64,000 bases of DNA from Bradyrhizobium sp. CB1015. GTDB lineage: Bacteria > Pseudomonadota > Alphaproteobacteria > Rhizobiales > Xanthobacteraceae. The position numbers were made by a program, and so were the translations under genes. The notes under the pieces were generated by a model. It was not told the origin of the DNA. It saw only the letters and a list, made by a program, of their open reading frames with translations, and did no database searches. Within the stretch, counting starts at the first letter, position 1, and each line of letters begins with the position of its first letter. This document shows positions 10,105 through 19,905 of this stretch, piece after piece. The DNA is taken from NCBI RefSeq assembly GCF_025200925.1, contig NZ_CP104174.1, forward strand, positions 1,488,001 to 1,552,000. The letters are read 5' to 3'.

Positions 10105-11404
10105 GGTACTGTCCAGAATCTTTCGCACTTTTGATCAGGCGACGGCTCCGGTTTCAGAGAGTTGTGGCTGATAGAGCGGTCGCATGTTCATGTAGCATTG
10201 GTCGACCACGCCGTTCCGGCAATGTGCCGCAGCCGGGCCGCCGCTAAGTTGAGACAGGATTGACCGTCGGGGAAGGCGCCGACGACACGGGTTCGTCGCC
10301 GGATCTCCTTCATGATGCGCTCGAGCGGATTGTTCGTTCGAATCTTCCGCCAATGGATGTCCGGAAAGGCATAGTAGGCGAGCGTCTCGTGAACCGCCTG
10401 CTCGACGAGATCAGCAGCTTTGGCCATACGGCTGGCCCGCAGATCCGCGATGACGGTCCTGGCTTTCTCGTCGGCCGCGGCGCGGCTCTCCTGGGCATGA
10501 ATGGCCTTGAGCATGTGGCTCACCTCGCGGACCCGGGTCGACGGCACGTGGCTGAAGACATTGCGATAAAAATGCACCATGCAGCGTTGATAGCGTGCCT
10601 CCGGCAGATAATCCGCAACGCTTTCGACAAGACCTCGGCACGCGTCGGAAACCACCAGCTGCACGCCCTTGAGACCGCGATCGACGAGATGCCGCAGAAA
10701 CGAGGACCAGCCGGATTTGTCCTCCTTGGCGCCTTCACAGATGCCGAGGATCTCCCGGAACCCCTCAGCATTGACCGCCGAGGCCACCAGCAGCGACACG
10801 TTGCGAACCTCACCAGCCCAGCTGCGCTTCATCACGATGCCGTCGAGGTAGAGATACGGATGCTCGCCTTCGATCCTGCGATTCCGCCACGCCTCGATCT
10901 TGGTATAGATCTTCTTGTTCAGGTTCGACACTGTGCTCGGGCTGACCCGGGTGCCCCACAGCGCCTCCGTGATGTCTTCGACCCGCCGAACCGAAATCCC
11001 GGCCAGATACATCTCGATCAGCGCCTCCTCAACCGAGCTCTCCCGCCTCCGGTAGCGCTCGATAATCGCCGTCTCGAAGGTTTGCCGCCGTAGCTTCGGA
11101 ACCTTCAGATTGACGTCGCCCGCCTTGGTCTGCAGCGTTCGCTCGTAGCTGCCTGCCCGCGTGTCCTGCCGCGCCGGGCTGCGCTCATACCGCCCAGCAC
11201 CGCACAGCTGGTCCGCTTCGGCCTCCAGCATCGCGTTCAGTGTCTCTTCCACTGTCCCGCGGACCATCTCGCCCAGGTGATCTCGAATCCGGGCCTCATC
11301 AATTTGGATCACCTGACCCATGGCATTCCCATCGTTCATTCAAAGCTCCTTCATTCTAGAAGAAGCCGTCAATCCTGAAAGTGCGAAAGACTCTGTACGT
11401 TATC
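10105..11404 (-). mobile_element. Complete IS256-family element
   Basis: The element is 1300 bases. Its ends share an inverted repeat of about 27 bases centred on TCTTTCGCACTTT, with a few mismatches, and it is bracketed by a perfect CCGCACTC duplication. It holds one intact transposase gene on the minus strand and sits within the orfB of an older IS3. Confidence 0.9.
10188..11339 (-). CDS. IS256-family transposase (mutator type)
   Basis: The 383-residue protein has the transposase_mut fold: YLYLDGIVMKRSW carries the first catalytic Asp, LVVSDACRGLVES the second, and TNNPLERIMKEIRRRTRVVG the C-terminal Glu. The start is ATG 11339 with AAGGAG about 7 bases before it. The frame is undamaged and the element ends are intact, so it could be active. 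It lies alone in the element. Confidence 0.92.
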   Translation of the reverse strand: MNDGNAMGQVIQIDEARIRDHLGEMVRGTVEETLNAMLEAEADQLCGAGRYERSPARQDTRAGSYERTLQTKAGDVNLKVPKLRRQTFETAIIERYRRRESSVEEALIEMYLAGISVRRVEDITEALWGTRVSPSTVSNLNKKIYTKIEAWRNRRIEGEHPYLYLDGIVMKRSWAGEVRNVSLLVASAVNAEGFREILGICEGAKEDKSGWSSFLRHLVDRGLKGVQLVVSDACRGLVESVADYLPEARYQRCMVHFYRNVFSHVPSTRVREVSHMLKAIHAQESRAAADEKARTVIADLRASRMAKAADLVEQAVHETLAYYAFPDIHWRKIRTNNPLERIMKEIRRRTRVVGAFPDGQSCLNLAAARLRHIAGTAWSTNAT

Positions 11405-11412
11405 CCGCACTC
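11405..11412. repeat. 8-base target duplication CCGCACTC, right copy
   Basis: This is the exact partner of 10097-10104. It restores the IS3 reading PHSQLGW across the insertion. Confidence 0.85.
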
Positions 11413-11587
11413 ACAGCTCGGATGGAAGACACCCTCCGAGTTCGCCTTCACCTGCCACCCGCGCCGGGATCTGGCGCTGCGCTATGCCGATGGCTCCGCG
11501 CCAGCTCCCGTCGCTACCACCGCCCAACTGGGCAAATCCAATGGCTTGAGCGAACTCAGAACTGGATAAAATCTGGGGGCAAGGTCA

Positions 11588-11591
11588 GCTT
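11588..11591. repeat. 4-base target duplication GCTT, right copy of the IS3
   Basis: GCTT directly after the right terminal repeat matches 9015-9018. Confidence 0.6.
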
Positions 11592-12060
11592 GCCTCGCGC
11601 GAGGTAGTGCCAAGCGACGCGGCTCTGATCCGCCCACGTCAGAACGGCATTGCTGGCGAGTTGAGTGCCGTTTTTGCTGACCACCGTGTTAGGCTTGCCG
11701 CGCTCGGTGATCAGGCGGCTCCAGTTCCCGTGTCACGCGGGTGCCCGAGAGCGAGGTATCGGCCACCAGCGCCAGACACTCGCGGGTGCTATGGTCGACC
11801 ACGGTCAGAATGCGGAGCGACGGCCGTCGGTGATCTGATCTGACACGAAGTCGCGCGAGACGATTTTTGGGGGCCGTCGCGCCATCGTCTGGGCCCTGGC
11901 GACGAGGTCTTTCCCGCGACGCGACATCAGCCGTGCTGGGTGGTAAAACTGAATATGCGATAGCCTTACAGCAGCTGCCAGAGCACCGCTTTGTGATCGA
12001 AGGTGAAGATGGGATGGCGCATGAATGACATTTTGCGCGCAGCGGCACCGCGCGATTTGG
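11592..12060 (-). pseudogene. Fragment of a second, older IS3 OrfB
   Basis: Leftward frames give [18 protein letters not shown] and SLSGTRVTREL, the same rve-core block as the OrfB at 9343, but more diverged and in several frames. No orfA or terminal repeat is attached. It directly abuts the right end of the younger IS3. Confidence 0.65.
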
Positions 12061-12239
12061 TACTCCTCGATTCCACGTCGCGCGCTACTTGTGAGAACAA
12101 CGACTCTTCAAAGCTGGCTTGACGCGCGCCTTGTTCGTCCACGACTGACCGAGTTCATACTCTTGCCATGGCCGGCGATTACGTAGCGGCGCGTCTTGCG
12201 GTAAACTATGCGTTCGATTGCCCAACTCGCCATCGTTCC
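12061..12239. other. Short gap, nothing recognised
   Basis: No gene, repeat or hairpin of note is seen between the IS3 remnant and the small hypothetical gene. Confidence 0.4.
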
Positions 12240-12458
12240 TCACGGTAGCACCACGACTTGATCCGAACCGCGTTGCCGCGCCCTCTCTACTGCCGCCCTG
12301 CGCGCCCTGGGGAACATCAATGGAATCTCCGTCCTGAACTCATAGTCTTTCGCCGAAATACTGGGCGATATGATCCGGAAGCGCCAATAGCGGCGCCCCC
12401 TTGGCTTCTTCCCGTACTCGCGCTCCCACCGCGAAGTGTCAATCCGCACATCACTCAT
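12240..12458 (-). CDS. Hypothetical protein, 72 residues
   Basis: The likely start is ATG 12458, giving MSDVRIDTSRWEREYGKK and then an arginine-rich, aromatic middle (GRRYWRFRI). A longer upstream frame exists but looks non-coding. The upstream GAGG lies further away than usual. The basic, compact sequence resembles small conserved rhizobial hypotheticals, though I cannot name a family. The C-terminus ends in QVVVLP. Confidence 0.5.
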   Translation of the reverse strand: MSDVRIDTSRWEREYGKKPRGRRYWRFRIISPSISAKDYEFRTEIPLMFPRARRAAVERARQRGSDQVVVLP

Positions 12459-12681
12459 GTTGGTGCTGATAGCCTCAAAGATTACAACCTTTCCCAGCGG
12501 CCTGCTCCAGGGCGTCAACTCATTCGGCTGGTCGGCAAGCTCAAGCACCTGCGTTCCGCAAAGCTGCCCCGCGCACCGTTGCGGTCTGGGCCGCAATCGC
12601 ACACCCACTCGACGCCTTCACCTCCGACAATGTGCCGATTACCTCAGAGCTTCAGGCTATCGAACTTAATGCCATTACTCC

Positions 12682-13461
12682 TTATTGCGGTCGAGCCATC
12701 ATCGCATGACGATGAGCCTTTTCTTCCTCAGACAGCACCTTGTTCAGACGTGTAGCCTCTCGGGTGGCTTCATCGCCCCCCTATCACGCAGGTTTCGCCA
12801 GTAAGGAGGGCGTGATAGCCTTGGCGTGCTACAAGGGCCGGATCGTTCTTCCAGTTATTGTCAGCAAATGCTGTCGATCCCATGCCGGCCTTAGCATGGA
12901 ATGCCGTTGCGGTGGCTCCCGGCTGCAAGATGGTGATCCCGACATTCGTGCCAACCAGTTCTTCGCGCAGGCTGTGGCCGAAGGACGACAGGAATGCCTT
13001 CGAGGGACCGTAAACTGTCTCATAAGCGTAGGCGTAGTGGCGGAGAGCGAGCTGACAAACAGAAACTTCCCACCCCCGCTCTTGATCATGCCTGGCAGTA
13101 GGGCATAAATCAAACGGACCGGGGAGATGACGTCCAAACTAATCAGATCCAAATGCCGTTCCAGCGGAATTTCAAGAAATGCGCCACCGATGGAAATCCC
13201 TGCGTTTAGCACCGCAATCTTCAATGGCCGCTCAGTATCCCATACTACTTTGATGACAACTTCGTTGCCCTCCGCCGTAGTCAGATCGGAGCTGAAAGCA
13301 ATCACCTCAGCGCCGAGCGACCGGAGTTCACTAGCCGCGTGCTGAACACGATCACTGAAACCTGAGATTACCAGATCGTGACCGTCCTTAGCCAGAAGTA
13401 GGGCCAGTTCAAGCCCGATGCCGGATGATCCGCCGGTTACAAGAGCAAGCGGTTTTGTCAT
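12682..13461 (-). pseudogene. Short-chain dehydrogenase/reductase (SDR), two frameshifts
   Basis: The N-terminus has the Rossmann TGGSSGIG motif and a NAG motif, so it was an NAD(P)-dependent oxidoreductase of the classical SDR type. At about 13037 the frame changes, and the catalytic YGPSK appears only in the next frame. A run of six G at 12776-12781 breaks it again before the end VLSEEEKAHRHAMMARPQ and stop at 12682-12684. Restoring both gives a normal-length SDR of about 258 residues. It lies 38 bases after the deaminase gene on the same strand, probably a former operon. Sequencing error in the G run is possible. Confidence 0.7.
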
Positions 13462-13499
13462 TCAATTTCCTTTGTCTTGGAAGGCGATTGTCGCGTCGG

Positions 13500-14180
13500 T
13501 TATTCGGGAAGGATTGACTTCGAACTCGGACGAGAGCGCAAAAAGGCCTTGCTAATCGAAAGGGCCGGCGCAGCGAAAAAGGCGGTCAAGCCGCTCCAGG
13601 ATACGATGGGCCGCGGTGCGGACGCATGGCGTTCAGGCAACTCCGCTGCCGGTCCAAAGCAACCTCTTCGTTTCATGTATCGCCAAGCAATCGGGTTCCA
13701 GTCACGCCAGACCTGCTCGGCTCGCGCTGACAACAGTCCGGACACGATTTCCGGCGGACTTCCAAAAACCTCAGGCAGTTTACTGGATAGATGCTCGTCC
13801 TTCAGTACGGTCCATTTCGAGTATCCGCCCATCACCGGAGAGGAAAGCGCGAAGACCACCCGACTTATTCGCGCCTCTCTGGTAGGAAACGAACACATCG
13901 GGCACGGCTCGACGATCGAATACAAAGTACAATCTGGCAGACGTTTTCGCTTCAGACTCTTTTGTGCCCGAGAAAGCGCGACTAGCTCCGCGTGTCTAGT
14001 TACGTCGCCTTCCGACGAAACGCAATTTGTCGCCTCGGCAACGATCTCTCCTTTAGAAACAATGACAGCCCCGAACGGCAGCTCTCCGTGCTCCGCACCG
14101 CGCCGAGCGAGCTCTAGGCACCACTCTATCATTGCCAGATCTTGAGCGTAAGCTTCCGGCATACTCATGAGCGTCAGCAT
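13500..14180 (-). CDS. Zinc-dependent nucleoside/nucleobase deaminase
   Basis: The protein carries the cytidine-deaminase-like zinc site: HAELVAL (His ligand and catalytic Glu) and EPCPMC (two Cys ligands), with GELPFGAVIV upstream. These fit the guanine-deaminase/tRNA-adenosine-deaminase branch that hydrolytically removes an amino group. In-frame ATGs at 14180, 14168 and 14162 compete; none has a strong ribosome-binding site. An even longer frame reaches a TTG at 14225. About 50 residues after the conserved domain look unusual. It is upstream of the SDR on the same strand. The substrate cannot be told from sequence. Confidence 0.75.
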   Translation of the reverse strand: MLTLMSMPEAYAQDLAMIEWCLELARRGAEHGELPFGAVIVSKGEIVAEATNCVSSEGDVTRHAELVALSRAQKSLKRKRLPDCTLYSIVEPCPMCSFPTREARISRVVFALSSPVMGGYSKWTVLKDEHLSSKLPEVFGSPPEIVSGLLSARAEQVWRDWNPIAWRYMKRRGCFGPAAELPERHASAPRPIVSWSGLTAFFAAPALSISKAFLRSRPSSKSILPE

Positions 14181-14225
14181 CGGTAAGGGAACCACAACCA
14201 CTGGCCGGACCGAATATTTCCCCAA

Positions 14226-15081
14226 CTGCGATGATGAGAGTATGGACTCGCGTATAGGGTTGATGTTCGTGAGAGGCGGTCTTCATGCATCGCAACGGAG
14301 ATCATTGTAAATAGCCCAGATGGAGTGCGGGAAATATAGCGACAGATGAAAGCTGGCATAGTGGAGAGAGCAAACAGGGCGTTGCACTCATTGCCACGGA
14401 TCGCGAGAGAACTAGTCTGATCAAATCGTCACATCGCTAACCGCCTAGGCAAACGAAGTGCTCATGAACGAGAGCAAGGACGCGTTTGGTCCGCTTCCGC
14501 CGACGTTAGGCCGCGGATATCCGGATCGGGGTCTTGTCAGTCGTGGCTTGGACGAGCCTAGTGGCATGGATAGCGTCATCCTTTCTTGGTAGCTTTCGCC
14601 GGCCGTGGCGATATTGAGACCATCCCATTTAGTTCTGGTTCAGCGATTGGCCCTATCGTAGAGTGTTCAACGCCATTCTTCGTGCCATCCGTCTCCGACC
14701 TCGGGCAACTCGCACCCGCATTAGACCGCATCGCGTGACTTACAACCACTACCAGAAACGGTGGTTCAGAGCTGCCCTGATTGTCTAAACCGAGTTTCCG
14801 CATCGATAGGTGGAGCCTCTGACGGTGCTAGGCCGCCATGCGGAGTGGTAGCGTAAGCGGAAAGGGGCTTTCAGGTCACTTGGTCTGTCGACCTTTCTCA
14901 TCGACCACCACCCCGTAACATTCCGCCCTGATCGCCCTTGTTTCAGCTTATCGGACCGTGGGCCTGACCTCGCGGGATGTCAGTAACTTCGTTGCGGCGA
15001 AAGCATTGCGCGCTCGGCGGGAAAGCTCGGCGTCACAATCGCTTGATCCTTCCTGAGATCTGAAACTATCCAGCAGCACTT
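14226..15081. other. Long stretch without a recognised gene
   Basis: Open frames here are short and unconvincing. The composition suggests old, decayed DNA. I see no IS end, tRNA or terminator that I can defend. Confidence 0.45.
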
Positions 15082-15243
15082 ATGCGCTTATTTGAAGTTT
15101 CCGGCGTCACCGACGCTGACGTTGACAGTGCAGAGATAACCGTGCGGAGTAAGGAGGCGGCGGAATTTGCTGACTATCTGGCGACGGACTGGCAACCTTG
15201 GGACGATGCAAGGAAATTGCCTGCGAGATCAAGGGCGCTCTAA
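15082..15243 (+). CDS. Small open frame, 53 residues, unknown
   Basis: ATG at 15082 gives MRLFEVSGVTDADVDSAE and an acidic, tryptophan-containing middle before TAA at 15241. The codon use looks protein-like, but there is no clear ribosome-binding site. It may be the start or tail of a lost gene. I do not recognise it. Confidence 0.35.
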   Translation: MRLFEVSGVTDADVDSAEITVRSKEAAEFADYLATDWQPWDDARKLPARSRAL

Positions 15244-15548
15244 GGGGTAGGGTGCTCGATGGTCACGGCCTCAGGCTGTGAAGCAGCTTTTGTTAGTTCG
15301 CATGAGGCATAGCGCTGTACGTCAGGGCTGCGGAGCGCCGGCCTAGACGCCGGCGCATTGCTCAGGTCAGCTGCTAAAATGTGTGCAAGTAGCGGTGAGA
15401 GTCGGACTCGCTTCCCCGATGCCGCAACTGCGCGAAGACCGCCGCAAAACAGGGAGCCCAAAAAGGCCGGGCTCGATTGTGTGACCACCGCCGTGTACCA
15501 CCGATTCGGCCCGCAACGCGGGGCAAGCATCAGAACAGCGAGGCAACC

Positions 15549-16775
15549 ATGGTAAATCCGTTCCCGTCGAAGACCCATATCGGCAACCATATGCTGCATC
15601 CGGAAACCCTGATGCTGACCTATGGCTATGATCCGCAATTGTCGGAGGGCGCCATCAAGCCGCCGGTGTTCCTGACCTCGACCTTCGTGTTCAAGACCGC
15701 CGAAGACGGCCAGGACTTCTTCGATTACGTCCCCGGCCGGCGTGAGCCGCCAGAAGGCATGGCGCGGGCCTGGTTTATTCACGCTTCAACCATCCCAACA
15801 GCGAGATCGTGGAGGACAGGCTCGCGGTCTACGAGCGCACCGAGAGCTGTGCGCTGTTCTCCTCGGGCATGGCGGCGATCGCGACCACGATCCTGGCCCT
15901 TCGTCCGGCCCGGCGACGTCATCCTGCACTCTCAGCCGCTCTATGGCGGCACGGAGACCCTGCTGACGAACACGCTTGCGCGTCTGTCGATCGGCGCGGT
16001 CGGCTTTGCCGACGGCATCGATGAAGCCCCCGTCAGGCAGGCGCGGAGGAGGCGACGGGGAGGGGACGGGGAGGGGACGGGTTTCGATGATCCTGATCGA
16101 GACGCCCGCCAATCCGACCAACGGCCTCGTCGACCTCGCAATGATCCGCCGCATCGTCGATGCCATCGGCAAGGCGCAGGGACACACGCCGATCATCGCC
16201 TGCGACAACACGCTGCTCGGGCCGGTGTTTCAGCGGCCGATCGAGCACGGCGCGGACCTGTCGCTGTATTCGCTGAGCAAGTATGTCGGCGCCATTCCGA
16301 CCTGATCGCGGGCGCCGCGCTCGGATCGAAAGCGATCATGAAAGGCATCAAGGCGCTGCGCGGCGCCATCGGCACCCAGCTCGATCCGCATTCCTGCTGG
16401 ATGATCAACCGCTCGCTCGAGACGCTCAGCCTGCGGATGAAGAAAGCCGATGCGAATGCGCGGCTCGTGGCGGACTTTTTGCGCGACCACCCGAAGGTCG
16501 CCAAGGTGCATTACCTCGGTCATCACGAGCAGGACTCGCTCTCCGGCGCCGCGTGTTCGCGCGGCAATGCCTCGGCGCGGGGGCGACGTTCTCGTTCGAC
16601 ATCGTCGGCGGCACGGAGGCGGCGGTGAAATTCCTGAACGCGCTGCAGATCCTCAAGCTTGCGGTGAGCCTGGGGCCACGGAATCGCTTGCAAGCCTGCC
16701 GGCGACGATGACCCATTCCGGCGTTCCCCGCCGACATTCGCCAAAAGATCGGCGTGCTCGATTCACGAGGGCCGC
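15549..16775 (+). pseudogene. Cys/Met-metabolism PLP enzyme (gamma-lyase/gamma-synthase family), heavily frameshifted
   Basis: From ATG 15549 the blocks run in order over several frames: [71 protein letters not shown], the PLP-binding segment [10 protein letters not shown] with its Lys, then [20 protein letters not shown] and the C-terminal [21 protein letters not shown]. This is the methionine gamma-lyase/cystathionine gamma-synthase fold. At least five frameshifts and an expanded GGGGACGG-type repeat at 16053-16081 break it. The end is lost near 16775. Confidence 0.75.
16053..16081. repeat. Short tandem repeat, 11-base unit
   Basis: GGACGGGGAGG is repeated about 2.6 times inside the gamma-lyase pseudogene. 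The family has no such stretch, so slippage probably caused one of the frame breaks. Confidence 0.6.
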
Positions 16776-16881
16776 ATAACATTCATTCGGAAATGCCGGC
16801 CCGACGTAGTTCAACATTGATCGGGACATCCCCCCGCAACAGTTTTCGAGGGTCACTTTACCGGGTCCACCCTGTACCCTT

Positions 16882-17243
16882 CTAGTCGTTCTGCACCAGT
16901 CCAATGATGTAGACTGGCAGCACGGGCCGATCTGCCGGGAGCAGCCAGTGCGGGGAAACGAAGCGCTCGAACTCTCTAGCGTACGCATCCGGCGTAGGCC
17001 GCAGGCTGGTTGGATCATTTCCGTTGCCAACGGCCTGCACACCATCTTCGCCGACGCCATAGACCCAGATCAGGCCGTCCTCGATCTCCATTATAGAACC
17101 TGACGAGCTCGATCAGGTTTTCGATGCCAAAGTCGGTGAACGCCGATGGTAATGTCGCGCAGCCAGTCTTCGTCTTCACCGAGGTCTTTTGCGACCTGGG
17201 TGAGGGTGGTGACGTGATGAACTTTGTTGACGTGCGTGGTCAT
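16882..17243 (-). pseudogene. Broken small conserved gene, segments out of order
   Basis: From ATG 17243 the leftward frame reads [20 protein letters not shown] and GEDEDWLRDI. The next frame gives FTDFGIENLIELVRFYN, and a third, from ATG 17091, gives MEIEDGLIWVYGVGEDGVQA. From memory of rhizobial hypotheticals I expect the order start, MEIEDG block, FTDFGIEN block, so the middle and end look swapped or partly duplicated. The 3' part reads on to a stop at 16882. No function is known. The 5' end touches the IS66 boundary. Confidence 0.5.
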
Positions 17244-18016
17244 GCCGCTCGAGCGGGGAACGCAGATGCCGGCGTCCAATTCCAGGGCAGAAGCTCGTCC
17301 AGCCGGTGAGCTGGGCGGACGGCGATGCAGGCAAGGATATCCGTGAGCCAGGCCTGCGGATCGACGCCATTCATTTTGGCCGTGATGATCAAGCTATACA
17401 TGGACGCCGCGCGCCGTCCGCCGCGATCAGAGCCGCAGAACAACCAGGATTTTCGTCCAAGAGCGATGCCTCGCAAGCCTCTTTCGGCGGCATTGTTGGA
17501 GAGACAGACTCGTCCGTCCTGCAGGAACAGCGTGAAGCTCGCCCATCGCTTCAGGATGTAGTTGAACGCCTTGGCCAGGTCGTGCCCACGGGACAGCTTG
17601 GCGAGCTGCTCCCGCATATAGACCTGCAGATCCTCGACCAGAGGCCGGCTTAGCGTCCGTCGCATCTCCAGACGCTCTTCGGGGCTCCTGCTTGCCGGTG
17701 GCCTTGCGACGCGCATTCTCTTCGATATCGGCCATGGCGAAGAACGGGCGCCGCGCATGGACCCAACACGCCGCTTCCCGGATCGGTCCAGGGTGGCGTC
17801 CCGCCAGATAGAGCTGGTTGTACCCGTCATAGGCGTCGGCCTGCAGGATGCCGGCATACCCCGCCAGATGCGCCTGGGGATGCTCGCCCCTACGGTCGCG
17901 GGAGTAGTAGAATATCGCCGCCGGCGGCCCGGCGCCGCCAAACGGCCGATCGTCCCGGACGTAGATCCAGCACCGTGCCGTATCGGTCTTGCCCTTGGCC
18001 AGCACCGGCACCGTCG

Positions 18017-19905
18017 GGTGAGTAGGCCGGAGGGATTTCACCTCCAGCCTCTCGCAGAACCGGGCGTGAGACTCTCGCCTCACCCGGCTCCCATCAGGCA
18101 AGCTTGCCGCCATCGCCGAGTTGCCAATGCACAAAGAGCCTGCGGTTCTCACGCGCGATCTTCTCCAGGAAGAGACGCGCGCGTCCCAAGCGGTGATGGA
18201 AGCGCTTGTACTTTCGCTTCAACCAGATAGCCAACGTCTGGTTGATGTAGCGCGCCAAAGGATAGAGCGCCGAACGCGTATATTGCCCATAATAAGCGAT
18301 CCACCCCCTAACCATCGGGTTTAGCTCGCGGGCAATATCGTCCAAAGTCACCTCGGTTCGCTTGCGAAGTTTCAAGCTTCGGATCGTCGCTCGCATGGCA
18401 TTCAGCGCTGGTTTGCTGACCGCCGGAGTGAACCCGCAGAACATCCTCTGCGAACGCGGCCGCAGGACCGATCGCGGCCGGAAGCAATAACCGAGAAAGT
18501 CAAACATGACCGTCTCAGTCTTGCCCCGGCGTCGGTCGTCCTTGCAGTAGACGATCCTCGTCTTCGTAGGATGCAGTTCCAGGCAGCACTCTGCCAGCCG
18601 AGCCTGGAGCGCTTCGCGAATGCTTTGCGCCTCCATCTCATTCCGACAATGTACCAACCCGTCATCTGCATACCGACACCACCGGAGATCGGGGAACATC
18701 CGTGCCATCCAGAGATCAAATGCATAGTGCATGAAGAGGTTGGCGAGGATCGGGCTCACCACGCCCCCTTGTGGGGTACCGCGGCTTCGCTCGATTATCG
18801 TTCCATCCTCTTGCACCATCGGCGCTGTCAGCCATCTTTCAATGTAGAGCAGCGCCCATGCGCACGTCACATGTTTCCGGACGGCCCGCAGCAGACGCTC
18901 GTGGTCGATATTATCGAACAGTCCCTTGATGTCGAACTCCAGAACCCAATCGTACTTCCAGCACCGCTGTCGCGTTACGCCTACGGCATCGAGAGCCGAT
19001 TTACCGGGTCTGTAGCCGTAAGAATCCGCCAGAAAGATTGCGTCGAGAGCCGGCTCAATTAGTTGTTTGACAACCGTCTGTGCCACGCGGTCTGCCACAG
19101 TGGGCACCCCGAGGATCCTTTGGCCCCCACTCTTCTTTGGAATGGAGACGGCGCGAACAGGCGGCGGGAAGTAGGCGCCTGAGCTCATTCGATTCCAAAT
19201 CTTGTAGAGATTGCTCTTCAAGTCGGACTCGAACTGCTCAATCGTCACTCCGTCGACACCGGCTGCGCCACCATTGGATCGCACCTGCAGATATGCTTCG
19301 TACACCTCTCTCTTGTCGATGTTGAACGGTTTGCTCGGCTGGTTCACCGTCGTCCTCCTGTTGTCAGTTGCGACGGTGGCCAGCCCTCCTGATCCGATCC
19401 CTTTGCTCCGGCCCCATTACGAGCCTTCGTCGCTAATACGGATCGGTCCGTCCCAGTGCTCCGCGTCGGTAATCTCGCCTCGCGGTCTTCTCCGCTTGTG
19501 CTTCTCCCTTTCCATCGGAGCGACTGGTTCCTGCAGTTCCGCGGCAGCGCCTGCATCCGATTCACGCCCCCTCAACGCCGGTCGCCGCCCGCCCGGTCAT
19601 CAGGCTTCCGGCGGGCTCATCCCAGAGGGACGACACACCTCTGGTTTTGACGACGATTTCCACGTTACGACGGTTCATCGGCGGGTTCATTTTCATTCGT
19701 CTCTCGGACGCCTATCCGTTCGGGTATTCCCGACCGTTGGCTTCAACGCTCACGACCGCGCCTCTTAAGCGAAGCCGCTTGAAGTGATTTGGGACCTACT
19801 CCTGAAAGTCGATCCCGAGGGGCCTACCCTCATCGCTGCCACAGCTTGTGCACACAGATTTTCAGATCATCTCGATCATCCTTTCCGTGTGCTTCTGCAG
19901 CACAC
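18017..19905 (-). mobile_element. Full-length group II intron in tnpC
   Basis: The intron starts GTGTGC at 19905 and ends CTCACC at 18017, boundaries set by rejoining tnpC into HADD-T-TVPVL. They are uncertain by a base or two. Domain V is the hairpin at 18056-18090 (GAGCCGGGTGAGG with CACGCCCGGTTC). The maturase ORF lies between the 5' ribozyme part and domain V. Confidence 0.85.
18094..19347 (-). CDS. ltrA: Group II intron reverse transcriptase/maturase
   Basis: The 417-residue protein has the RT fingers-palm blocks in order: AGVDGVTIEQFESDL, GGQRILGVPTVADRV, YGYRPGKSALDAV, the first metal Asp in LEFDIKGLFDNIDH, GTPQGGVVSPILANL, and the catalytic CRYADDGLVHC. The C-terminal maturase (group II X) domain includes NPMVRGWIAYYGQY. 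It helps the intron splice and copies it into DNA. No HNH endonuclease domain is present. The frame is intact, so the intron may be mobile. Start is ATG 19347. Confidence 0.92.
   Translation of the reverse strand: MNQPSKPFNIDKREVYEAYLQVRSNGGAAGVDGVTIEQFESDLKSNLYKIWNRMSSGAYFPPPVRAVSIPKKSGGQRILGVPTVADRVAQTVVKQLIEPALDAIFLADSYGYRPGKSALDAVGVTRQRCWKYDWVLEFDIKGLFDNIDHERLLRAVRKHVTCAWALLYIERWLTAPMVQEDGTIIERSRGTPQGGVVSPILANLFMHYAFDLWMARMFPDLRWCRYADDGLVHCRNEMEAQSIREALQARLAECCLELHPTKTRIVYCKDDRRRGKTETVMFDFLGYCFRPRSVLRPRSQRMFCGFTPAVSKPALNAMRATIRSLKLRKRTEVTLDDIARELNPMVRGWIAYYGQYTRSALYPLARYINQTLAIWLKRKYKRFHHRLGRARLFLEKIARENRRLFVHWQLGDGGKLA

Larger units (their letters stand above)
9343..11569 (+). pseudogene. 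IS3 OrfB (DDE integrase), interrupted by IS256
   Basis: The frame from 9343 holds the HTH_21 region ([17 protein letters not shown]) and the rve integrase core: [10 protein letters not shown] with the first Asp, [11 protein letters not shown] with the second Asp, and [13 protein letters not shown] with the Glu. It loses frame just before [11 protein letters not shown] and is then cut by the IS256 at 10105. The end resumes at 11413 (QLGWKTPSEFAF) and stops at 11569. It is inactive by both lesions. Confidence 0.8.
9019..11587 (+). mobile_element. IS3-family (IS407-type) element, split by an IS256 insertion
   Basis: The terminal repeats begin TGACCTTGCCCCC on both sides (9019 inward, 11587 inward) and continue into a shared ATCCAGTT block. 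A GCTT duplication flanks the element. Subtracting the 1308 bases of IS256 plus its duplication leaves about 1261 bases, a normal IS3 length. It contains orfA and a broken orfB. Confidence 0.85.

Noticed and set aside
10260..11093. A 277-codon plus-strand frame
   Set aside because: Antisense of the first IS256 transposase, with no protein-like motifs.
18571..19062. A 163-codon plus-strand frame
   Set aside because: Antisense of the group II intron maturase.
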